A stretch of 64,000 nucleotides of DNA from JBBPZA01 sp963797015 (GTDB lineage: Bacteria; Actinomycetota; Thermoleophilia; Solirubrobacterales; Solirubrobacteraceae): the NCBI GenBank assembly GCA_963797015.1, contig CAWCNV010000001.1, positions 944,495 through 1,008,494 of the forward strand, written 5' to 3'. The position numbers were made by a program, and so were the translations under genes. The notes below the pieces were generated by a model. The model was not told the DNA's origin. It ran no database searches and worked only from the letters and a program-made list of their open reading frames with translations. This document shows, piece after piece, positions 32,836-39,623 of this stretch; position 1 is the stretch's first letter; every line of letters starts with the position of its first letter.

Positions 32836-34053
32836 ATGCGCGTCTTCAGGCCGGACGACGCCACTGGACCACCGGGGACGATCCTCACCGCCGGGCCGTG
32901 GTCGGGACGGCGACCGGCCCGCTTCCGGACCTGGCCGATCGTCGCGCTCTCGCTCGTGCTCGTCTCGGGGCTCCTCGGAGCCCCGCCTCCCGCCCTCCAC
33001 GGCGAAGGGCTCCTCACCCTGCTCGGCGCAGGACTACTCGTGGGCGCGATCGCGGCGGAGCTCATCTTCGACCCGCAGAGCGATCGGGCGGTCGTCGCGT
33101 TCAACCTCGCCCTCGGCGCGGGATCGATCCTGCTGATGATCGTGCAGACCGGGGGAACCGCCGTGATCGGCACCTACGCGGCGGTCGCGGGCGCGGTGAT
33201 CCGGCTCCCGCGACGCAAGGCGCTGCTGGTGATCGCTCCGATCATCGCCGCGGTCGACGTGCTGGTGATCGCCACCGCTTCCGAGCGCCTCCTGGTCCTC
33301 GCATGGACCAACATCGCGTTCCTGTTCATGTTCCTGCTCGGTCATCTGGTGCGGCTGAGCGAGGAGCGCCAAGAGCAGGCGAAGGCCCTCGTCGAGGAGG
33401 AGAAGCGGACGCGCGTCGCCCGCACCGAGGCGGCCACGCTGGACGAGCGCGGGCGGATCGCGCGCGAGATGCACGACGTCCTCGCGCACTCCCTCTCCGC
33501 GCTCGCGGTCGAGCTCGAAGGCGCGCGCCTGCTGGCCCGCGATCGCGACGCCGACCCATCGGTCATCGCCGCGATCGAGCGCGCCCATCGCCACGCCTCC
33601 TCGGGCCTCGCCGAGGCGCGGGCGGCGATCGAGACGCTGCGCGGCGATGCCGTGCCGGGACCCGACCGGCTCGCCGAGCTCGCGTCGAGCGTCGACGCGC
33701 AGGGCATCGAGTGCGCGCTCGAGGTCGGCGGCGACCCGCGGCCGCTGCCCTCCGAGGCGGGGCTGGCGATCTACCGCACCGCGCAGGAGGCGCTGACCAA
33801 CGTCCGCAAGCACGCGCACGCCGACCGCGTCGATCTGCGCCTTCAGTACGGCGACGACGGCGTCTCGCTGATCGTCGAGGACGTCGCCTCCCCGAACGGC
33901 AACGGGCGCGCGCCCCAGCCGCCCGCGCTCGACAGGGCCGGAAGCGGCTACGGCGTCAGCGGCATGCGCGAGCGCGCAGAGCTGATCGGCGGGCGGCTGA
34001 CCGCGGGCCCGACCGCGAACGGGTACCGCGTGGAACTCTGGGTCCCGGCTTGA
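32836..34053 (+). CDS. Sensor histidine kinase of the NarL-type two-component family (HisKA_3)
   Basis: The N-terminal half contains about six membrane helices (WPIVALSLVLVSGLLG, LLTLLGAGLLVGAIAAELIF, LLVIAPIIAAVDVLVIAT, AWTNIAFLFMFLLGHLV). A short coiled coil leads to the dimerisation domain with the phospho-acceptor His in DERGRIAREMHDVLAHSLSALAVE, the HisKA_3 signature. The ATP-binding domain shows IYRTAQEALTNVRKHAHAD (N box) and GSGYGVSGMRERAELIGG (G box). I start at ATG 32836, which gives 405 residues. It partners with the regulator that overlaps its stop, and it faces the ABC exporter, so sensing of an envelope-active compound is plausible but unproved. Confidence 0.92.
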   Translation: MRVFRPDDATGPPGTILTAGPWSGRRPARFRTWPIVALSLVLVSGLLGAPPPALHGEGLLTLLGAGLLVGAIAAELIFDPQSDRAVVAFNLALGAGSILLMIVQTGGTAVIGTYAAVAGAVIRLPRRKALLVIAPIIAAVDVLVIATASERLLVLAWTNIAFLFMFLLGHLVRLSEERQEQAKALVEEEKRTRVARTEAATLDERGRIAREMHDVLAHSLSALAVELEGARLLARDRDADPSVIAAIERAHRHASSGLAEARAAIETLRGDAVPGPDRLAELASSVDAQGIECALEVGGDPRPLPSEAGLAIYRTAQEALTNVRKHAHADRVDLRLQYGDDGVSLIVEDVASPNGNGRAPQPPALDRAGSGYGVSGMRERAELIGGRLTAGPTANGYRVELWVPA

Positions 34054-34709
34054 GCCCCGCCCCGCTCCGCGTCGTCATCGCCGACGACCAGCGGGTCGTC
34101 CGCGAGGGGCTGTCGCTGATGCTCGGCCTGCTGGACGGGATCGAGGTGTCCGGCGTGGCGGCAGACGGAGAGGAGGTGCTCGAGCTCGTCGCCAGCCGCC
34201 GGCCCGACGTCGTGCTCATGGACCTGCGCATGCCTCGTCTCGACGGCGTCGAGGCGACGCGCCGCCTCGCCGAGAGCGACCCCGGCGTCGGCATCGTCGC
34301 CCTGACCACCTACGCCGACGACGAGACCGTGATCGCCGCGCTGCAGGCCGGCGCCCGCGGATACCTGACCAAGGACGCCGGCGCCGAGGAGCTGCTCGCG
34401 GCGATCCGGCGCGTGGCCGCCGGCGAGGCCGCGCTCGACCCGGCCGTGCAGCGACACCTCGTCGCCGCGGTGGCGGGCGCCGAGGAGGCCGCGAGCGAGC
34501 CGGAGCTTCCCGATCAGCTGACCCCGCGCGAGGTCGAGGTCCTGCGGCTGATCGCCGACGGGCTCTCGAACGCCGAGATCGCCGAGCGCCTGGTGGTCAG
34601 CGCGGCCACGGTGAAGAGCCACATCAACCACCTGTTCGCGAAGATCGGCGCGCGCGACCGCGCGCAGGTGGTCGCCTACGCGTACCGCAAGGGGCTGGTG
34701 GGCGAATGA
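34050..34709 (+). CDS. NarL/FixJ-family response regulator
   Basis: The receiver domain has RVVIADDQRVVREGLSLML with the acidic pair, VVLMDLRMPRLDG with the phospho-acceptor Asp, ALTTYADDETVIAALQAGARGYLTKDAG with the conserved Thr and Lys. The C-terminal LuxR-type helix-turn-helix has LTPREVEVLRLIADGLSNAEIAERLVVSAATVKSHINHLFAKIG. No ATG lies between the kinase stop and the first beta strand; TTG 34050 overlaps the kinase TGA (TTGA) and gives 219 residues, so I use it. This is the second TTGA coupling in the window besides hisS-aspS. Confidence 0.94.
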   Translation: MSPAPLRVVIADDQRVVREGLSLMLGLLDGIEVSGVAADGEEVLELVASRRPDVVLMDLRMPRLDGVEATRRLAESDPGVGIVALTTYADDETVIAALQAGARGYLTKDAGAEELLAAIRRVAAGEAALDPAVQRHLVAAVAGAEEAASEPELPDQLTPREVEVLRLIADGLSNAEIAERLVVSAATVKSHINHLFAKIGARDRAQVVAYAYRKGLVGE

Positions 34710-35830
34710 GCTCGGGGGCCACCTATGCTCGCCGCGTGAGCGAGCGCCGGCGGGAGCTTGGGCGTTGGGGCGAGGACCGCCGGCTGGTGGCGGTGCTCGG
34801 CGAACAGGGCGCGGCCGAGTTCCGAGCCCTTTTCGACGACTTCCCGGAGCCGGTCGGCGTGCTCTGGCCCCTGGCCGGCGAGCAGGGGGACATCGTCGAC
34901 TTCGCGTTCGGCTACGGCAACCCGGCGATGCTCCGCCACTTCCGCCTGCCCGCCGCCACGCCCGACCGCTACACGTTGCTCGAGGCGCTGCCACGGATGC
35001 GCGGCAGCCGCGCCTTCGACTCCTACGTGCGCGTGTGCGAGTCAGGTCGCCCGTGGGTCACCGAGGTCACCTACGACACGCCCTTCGCCGACGGCTACAT
35101 GCTCGGAACGTTCGTGCTGCGCGCGGCACGGCTCGGCGACGGGCTGATCGTATTCATGACCGACGTGACCGAGCAGCGGCGGATGGAGGACGAGCTGTCG
35201 AGCTACGCGCAGGTGGTCGCCCACGACCTGCGCGAGCCGGTCACGAGCATCGCCCTGCTGGTGACGGCGCTCGAGCAGCGGCGAGAGGAGCCGCCGTCCG
35301 CGGAGCTCCTGGAGCTGCTGCGGGCGAGCACCGAACGAGCCCACGAGCTCATCGACGCTGTGCTGCTCTACGCGCGCGTCGGCGAGCTGCAGTCCGAGCG
35401 GGTCGACCTCGGGCGGCTGGTGGCGGAGGTCGCCGAGGACCTCCGTGCGAGCCTCGACGAGGCCGGCGCGACGCTGGCGGTCGCCGAGCTGCCGGAGGTC
35501 GAGGGAGACCCGCGGCAGCTCCGCCGCATGCTGCAGAACCTCGTCGGCAACGCGCTGAAGTTCCGCGGCGACGAGCCCCCGCGGATCGAGCTGGAGGCGC
35601 GGTCCGACCGCCACGAGTGGGTCGTGACCGTGCGCGACAACGGCGTGGGTGTCGCGCCGGATGACGCGACCAGGATCTTCGCGATGTTCGCGCGCGGCGA
35701 AGCGGGGAGTGACGGCATGGGAATCGGGCTGGCGGTGTGCCGGCGAGTCGTCGAGGCGCACGGCGGGCGCATCTGGGTCGAGCCCGCCGACGGCGCCGGC
35801 AGCGCGTTCCGCTTCACGCTGCCGAGCTGA
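34706..35830 (+). CDS. PAS-type sensor histidine kinase (HisKA), soluble
   Basis: This 374-residue protein has no membrane helices. The N-terminal 150 residues form a PAS-like domain (FDDFPEPVGVLWPLAGEQG, GDGLIVFMTDVTEQRRMEDELS). The HisKA domain has the phospho-acceptor in YAQVVAHDLREPVTSIALLV. The catalytic domain has RRMLQNLVGNALKFRGDEPP (N box), VTVRDNGVGVAPDDATRIF (G1) and GMGIGLAVCRRVVEAHGG (G2). ATG 34706 overlaps the regulator stop, but GTG 34736 has its own TATGCT box 6 bases upstream, so two starts are possible. No cognate regulator follows; it may feed the NarL-type regulator or act with an unlinked one. Confidence 0.9.
   Translation: MSSGATYARRVSERRRELGRWGEDRRLVAVLGEQGAAEFRALFDDFPEPVGVLWPLAGEQGDIVDFAFGYGNPAMLRHFRLPAATPDRYTLLEALPRMRGSRAFDSYVRVCESGRPWVTEVTYDTPFADGYMLGTFVLRAARLGDGLIVFMTDVTEQRRMEDELSSYAQVVAHDLREPVTSIALLVTALEQRREEPPSAELLELLRASTERAHELIDAVLLYARVGELQSERVDLGRLVAEVAEDLRASLDEAGATLAVAELPEVEGDPRQLRRMLQNLVGNALKFRGDEPPRIELEARSDRHEWVVTVRDNGVGVAPDDATRIFAMFARGEAGSDGMGIGLAVCRRVVEAHGGRIWVEPADGAGSAFRFTLPS
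34724..34729 (+). promoter_or_regulatory. Internal -10 box (TATGCT) before the second kinase
   Basis: TATGCT ends 6 bases before GTG 34736, inside the first codons of the longer kinase reading. It suggests a second, leaderless start for this gene independent of the upstream pair. Confidence 0.4.
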
Positions 35831-35833
35831 GGC

Positions 35834-35854
35834 CGGGGGTTAGCCGCACCCCCG
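35834..35854 (+). terminator. Hairpin after the second kinase gene
   Basis: CGGGGGT-tagccgc-ACCCCCG, a perfect 7-bp stem starting 4 bases after the kinase stop. There is no T-tract, as for other candidate terminators in this GC-rich window. Confidence 0.55.
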
Positions 35855-35906
35855 AAGTCGGCTCACCCCCATTAACGCCTCGGGGCTCTGGTGAGACCCT
35901 GCTGCC

Positions 35907-36143
35907 ATGTTCGAGCCCATCGCCTTGGAGATCTACTCCATCACCGCCCTCGAGGTCCGTGAGGACCTGGCGCGGCTCGAGGCGGAGCGGGCGCTGGCGG
36001 AGCTCACCGGCGTCGCCGGGATCGCCAGCTACAGCGCCGACCTCGAGGAGGAGCTAGAGGATTGCCGCGCGCTCTACACCGCCATCGCGGTGACGGAGAT
36101 CGCGACCCTGCGCGCCGAGCTGTTCGGCCCGCAGACCGGCTGA
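35907..36143 (+). CDS. Small acidic hypothetical protein
   Basis: A 78-residue, Glu/Leu/Ala-rich protein (MFEPIALEIYSITALEVREDL, LEEELEDCRALYTAIAVTEIA) predicted to be mostly helical, possibly a coiled-coil dimer. I do not recognise a family. Third-position GC matches real genes around it, it starts with ATG, and it ends at a hairpin shared with the convergent hydrolase gene, which supports it as a real gene. No Shine-Dalgarno is evident. Confidence 0.6.
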   Translation: MFEPIALEIYSITALEVREDLARLEAERALAELTGVAGIASYSADLEEELEDCRALYTAIAVTEIATLRAELFGPQTG

Positions 36144-36174
36144 GGAGCGCGCCCGCGCTCTCGCGCGCTCCTCA
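36141..36174. terminator. Bidirectional hairpin containing both stop codons
   Basis: TGAGGAGCGCG pairs perfectly with CGCGCTCCTCA over 11 bp around a 12-base loop. The left arm begins with the TGA of the small acidic gene and the right arm ends with the TGA of the minus-strand hydrolase gene, so the two convergent genes share one compact terminator. Confidence 0.65.
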
Positions 36175-36813
36175 GGAGCGCGCGATCTCGAGCAGGAACG
36201 GGTTCGTCTTGCGCTCGCGCCCGAGCGTGGTGACGCCCATGTGCCCCGGGTAGACGGTCGTCTCGTCGTCGAAGCGGTCCAGCAGCATGGCGAGCGAGCG
36301 CAGCAGCGTGGGGCCGTCGGCGCCGGGCAGGTCGGTGCGCCCGACCGAGCCCTGGAAGAGCACGTCGCCCGAGAACAGCGCGCGCTCGCCGGCCACCGAA
36401 TAGGTCACGTGACCCGGGCTGTGGCCGGGAGTGAACAGGACCTCGATCTCGAGCCCGCCGAGCTCCAGGCGCTCGCCGCCCTTGACCGTGTGGTCGGCGT
36501 CGTAGCTCTCGAACGGGCCGAAGCCGGGCCACGGCACGAAGCTCATGATGTCGGCCAGCACCGGCACCTCGATCTCCGGGCACCACACCTCGGCCCCGGT
36601 CGCGCGCGCGACCGGGGCGACAGCGCCGACGTGGTCGAAGTGCGTGTGGGTGAGCAGGATCGCCGCGACCTCGACGCCCAGCGCATCGATGGCCGCCAGC
36701 AGGCGATCGGGCTCGTCGCCGGGATCGACGACGATCGCCTCGGTCGCTCCGTCGCGCCGCGCGATGAAGCAGTTCTCCGCTACGGGGCCGACGGTGAAGG
36801 TGCGGACGTCCAT
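36172..36813 (-). CDS. Metallo-beta-lactamase fold hydrolase (glyoxalase II-like)
   Basis: This 213-residue cytoplasmic hydrolase has the binuclear zinc motif LLTHTHFDHVGAV (HxHxDH), GHSPGHVTYSV for the third metal ligand, LFSGDVLFQGSVGRTDLPG with the bridging Asp, and the final ligand in VYPGHMGVTTLG. The size and the GRTDLP motif match the short glyoxalase II / YcbL-like group. The start ATG 36813 shares one base with the TGA of the upstream gene (TGATG), so it is coupled. The thioester substrate is not identified. Confidence 0.9.
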   Translation of the reverse strand: MDVRTFTVGPVAENCFIARRDGATEAIVVDPGDEPDRLLAAIDALGVEVAAILLTHTHFDHVGAVAPVARATGAEVWCPEIEVPVLADIMSFVPWPGFGPFESYDADHTVKGGERLELGGLEIEVLFTPGHSPGHVTYSVAGERALFSGDVLFQGSVGRTDLPGADGPTLLRSLAMLLDRFDDETTVYPGHMGVTTLGRERKTNPFLLEIARS

Positions 36814-37202
36814 CAGCCCTCGCCCTTCGGCTTCGCCTTCTCGCGCAGCTTCCTGGCTTGGCGCCGGCGATACATGAACAGATCGGTGTAGTAGCCCATC
36901 GGGATGTAGATGATCAGCGCGAAGCCGGCCAGCGCGATCGCCTGGCCCGGATTGGTCTTGAAGACCAGCAGCAGCGCGACCAGCAGCAGGCCGGTGGCGA
37001 TGGCCGCGCGGTTCGCCGCCGAGCGCCACGTCGGCGGCTGGTCAATGCGCGCGAGGCGGCGATCGCGCGCCGACTCCTTGGAGCCGGGCTTCGCCCCCCG
37101 CTCGCTCCCGGTCGGCTTGCGCCCGGTGCGCCCGCGCGCCTCGATCGTCCCCACCGGGGTGCCACGGTGCTTGGTCCGGCGCTTGCGCTTCGTCGGGGCC
37201 AC
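36813..37202 (-). CDS. Small basic two-helix membrane protein, unknown function
   Basis: The 129-residue protein has a strongly basic N-terminus (MAPTKRKRRTKHRGTP, TGRKPTGSERGAKPG), two hydrophobic segments (AAIATGLLLVALLLVF and AIALAGFALIIYIPMGYYTDLF) and a basic C-terminus (YRRRQARKLREKAKPKGEG). I cannot name a family. It is transcribed from GTG 37202 with a TAGTCT box 10 bases upstream and is coupled to the metallo-hydrolase gene. A membrane-associated or nucleic-acid-proximal role is only a guess from the charge pattern. Confidence 0.72.
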   Translation of the reverse strand: MAPTKRKRRTKHRGTPVGTIEARGRTGRKPTGSERGAKPGSKESARDRRLARIDQPPTWRSAANRAAIATGLLLVALLLVFKTNPGQAIALAGFALIIYIPMGYYTDLFMYRRRQARKLREKAKPKGEG

Positions 37203-37212
37203 GTCGCCGACA

Positions 37213-37218
37213 AGACTA
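37213..37218 (-). promoter_or_regulatory. -10 box (TAGTCT) of the small membrane protein-hydrolase pair
   Basis: TAGTCT on the minus strand ends 10 bases before GTG 37202. Confidence 0.45.
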
Positions 37219-37251
37219 GATGACTGATTCTGACCGGCGGGACGCGCACGG

Positions 37252-39552
37252 TCACGCGGCCGCGCGCCGCCTTCGTCCGCTGAGGCCCGCGACCAGCAGC
37301 CACGCGCAGCCGGCCGCGAAGGCCAGGTAGCCCCAGGTGATGTGCGGCGGGCGGTAGTCGAACGTGACGTGGTGCGAGCCGGCCCCGACGTTGACCGTCT
37401 GGAACAGGTCGTCGGCCTTGCCGATCGGGACCGCGTCGCCGTCGACGCGCGCGCGCCAGCCGCGGATCGCCGTCTCGCGGCGCACGAGCGTGGCCGGGCC
37501 CGGGCACATGACGCGCACCGACCGCCGGCCGTCGGGCCTCACCAGGCAGCGCGGATTGCTCGCCGTGAAGTAGGGCGAGGCCCCGGAGAGGCGGTAGATC
37601 AGCGTGCTCGGGCTGCGGAAGGCCGGAGTGAAGAACGGGTTCGGCGGCAGCGGCTGATCGACGGGCGTGAGCACGTAGCGCACGCCCGCCGCGCGGTAGC
37701 CGTCCAGGTTGCGGATCAGCTCCTGCTGCGGGGATCGGGCGAACGGCGGCCGGTTGCCGCCGTAATTGCCCACCAGATGCGTCGGGACCACCACGGCATC
37801 GAGGCGCCGGTGCACGTAGGGCGGGAAGCCCTTGGGCAGCGGGATGTCGTTGACGTTCAGCGACGCGACGCCGAAGTAGGTGCCGTAGTTGGGTTGGAGC
37901 GGGCCGAGCGTGAAGAAGCGCGAGCTGCCCAGGTTGCGCTGGAGGAAGGAGACGGGGGCCATGTCGAGCTTCACGCTGCGCGGCGCGGCGAACTCCGGGA
38001 CCGCGAACAGCACGAGCGCCTCGCCGGTGACGAGCAGCGCGGCCAGCCACATGCGGGTCCGTGAGTCGCGGATGAGCGCGAACGCCACTCCGGCGAGCAC
38101 GATCCCGACCCCGAAGGCGACAGCGACCTCGTAGTAGCGCTGGTGGGCGTAAGCGCTCCCGAGCTGGTCGGCGAGCGACCGCGCGCCGATCGCCGCGACC
38201 GCGACGAGCAGAAACGACGCTGCGGCGGCCCAGATCACGCGCCGGCGGGGCGCGCGCGCCAGGTCGTCGAGCCCGAGCGCCGCCAGCATGACGACGGCCA
38301 GCTCGAGCGTCGCGAAGCCGTAGCGGCTGAACGTCACCTGTGACATGCCGGGCAGCAGGCCCAGCGCCTCGCCCACGAAGCTCGGACCGTAGATCCGGGC
38401 GGTGGCGAGGACGATCCACCCGGCGAGCACGAGCCGCAGCCCGCGCCGCCCCTTCGACAGGAGCCCGAGCACGGCGAACAGCAGCAGCGAGGTCGTGATG
38501 TACCCGCCTCCGCCCCCCCACAGGGTGGTGAGGATCCCCTTGGGGTCCGAGAAGCCCGATATGGGCCCGTAGACGTAGGGAAGCAGCAGCTGGGAAAGGC
38601 CCTCGGCCGGGAGGTGGACCGAGTCGTAGAAGTCGTTGGCGTGCTTGCCGACGAAGCCGTCGTGGACGTAGCCCAGCGAGACGATCAGGAACGGCGTCGC
38701 GAGCAGCGCAGCCACCGCCGCGCCGGCCGCGGCCTTGGCCCCGAACGACAGCAGGCGGCCCCGGTCGCGGCCGAGGCAGGTCGCCCGCCAGCCCGCCCAG
38801 ACGACGGCCAGCAGCGCGTCGATGTACGCGACCTCGGGGAAGCCCGCGTAGAGCGACAGCGCGCCGGCGACCGCGATCAGCCACCACCCACCCCGGCGGC
38901 CGGCGGCGCTGGCCGAGTAGGCGTACTCGATGCCGAGCAGGAGCAGCGGCAGGAACGCGACGGGGTTGAACGCCGCGTGCGCGAACCAGGCGAACGTGCC
39001 GTTGAGCGCGAAGGCGATCCCGCCCACCGCGCTGGCCCACACGGCGACTGAGAGCCGGCGCAGCAGCAGGAAGGTCGAGATGCCGGCGAGGATCTCCAGC
39101 AGCATGCGCTCGTACAGCTGACCGTTGGACAGCAGCGTGAGCAGCGTCGGCGGGAACAGCGCCGCAGACTGCATCTCGCCCGCGAGCGGAGTGCCGGTCG
39201 CCTCGTACGGGTTCCACCAGGGCAGGCGCAGATGGACCCAGTCGATCGCCGCGCGGTGGCCCAGCGCCTGCGACGTGAAGCCGTTGTTGGGGTCCATCGT
39301 CGGCTGGCCGGGAATCAGGCCATCCGTCGTCGAGACGACCAGCCCGCTGCGCGATCCGAGCGGGTTGGGGTCGAAGAACCCCAGCAGGTGGGGCAGGTGG
39401 GCCAGCACCACCATCGCGGCGATCGAGATCATGGCCCAGCCCTCCGGCGAGATCCGCCGTCGCAGCGCCGTCAGGCGCGCGGCGAAGGGCTCCCTTCCAG
39501 GTCGGCGGTGCTTCGACGGCGCGACCGCCGGTTCGTGCTGCTCGATGCTCAA
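37252..39552 (-). CDS. YfhO-family polytopic membrane protein (GT-C fold glycosyltransferase-like)
   Basis: This 766-residue protein has about thirteen membrane helices and a long extracytoplasmic C-terminal domain. The first loop carries FFDPNPLGSRSGLVVSTTDG and LRLPWWNPYEATGTPLAGEMQSAALFPPTLLTLL, a layout of the YfhO family, in which an acidic loop residue is catalytic in transferring a lipid-linked sugar to wall polymers. The C-terminal part (YRLSGASPYFTASNPRC, GWRARVDGDAVPIGK, FQTVNVGAGSHHVTFDYRPP) matches the beta-rich tail of YfhO. It starts at ATG 39552 with a weak GGAGAGA ribosome-binding site. A role in glycosylating cell-envelope polymers is inferred from family. Confidence 0.87.
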   Translation of the reverse strand: MSIEQHEPAVAPSKHRRPGREPFAARLTALRRRISPEGWAMISIAAMVVLAHLPHLLGFFDPNPLGSRSGLVVSTTDGLIPGQPTMDPNNGFTSQALGHRAAIDWVHLRLPWWNPYEATGTPLAGEMQSAALFPPTLLTLLSNGQLYERMLLEILAGISTFLLLRRLSVAVWASAVGGIAFALNGTFAWFAHAAFNPVAFLPLLLLGIEYAYSASAAGRRGGWWLIAVAGALSLYAGFPEVAYIDALLAVVWAGWRATCLGRDRGRLLSFGAKAAAGAAVAALLATPFLIVSLGYVHDGFVGKHANDFYDSVHLPAEGLSQLLLPYVYGPISGFSDPKGILTTLWGGGGGYITTSLLLFAVLGLLSKGRRGLRLVLAGWIVLATARIYGPSFVGEALGLLPGMSQVTFSRYGFATLELAVVMLAALGLDDLARAPRRRVIWAAAASFLLVAVAAIGARSLADQLGSAYAHQRYYEVAVAFGVGIVLAGVAFALIRDSRTRMWLAALLVTGEALVLFAVPEFAAPRSVKLDMAPVSFLQRNLGSSRFFTLGPLQPNYGTYFGVASLNVNDIPLPKGFPPYVHRRLDAVVVPTHLVGNYGGNRPPFARSPQQELIRNLDGYRAAGVRYVLTPVDQPLPPNPFFTPAFRSPSTLIYRLSGASPYFTASNPRCLVRPDGRRSVRVMCPGPATLVRRETAIRGWRARVDGDAVPIGKADDLFQTVNVGAGSHHVTFDYRPPHITWGYLAFAAGCAWLLVAGLSGRRRRAAA

Positions 39553-39563
39553 GTCTCTCCGTA

Positions 39564-39592
39564 GACGGGGCGGGCCAATCTACCGCCCCGTC
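39564..39592 (-). terminator. Strong hairpin between the S15 hydrolase and YfhO-like genes
   Basis: GACGGGGCGG pairs with CCGCCCCGTC over 10 bp around a 9-base AT-containing loop, 31 bases after the S15 gene stop and 11 bases before the YfhO-like start. It likely ends the S15 transcript or sits in the YfhO-like leader. Confidence 0.55.
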
Positions 39593-39623
39593 GCCGCCGC
39601 CCGCGCCGCGGCGGGGCCCTCCG

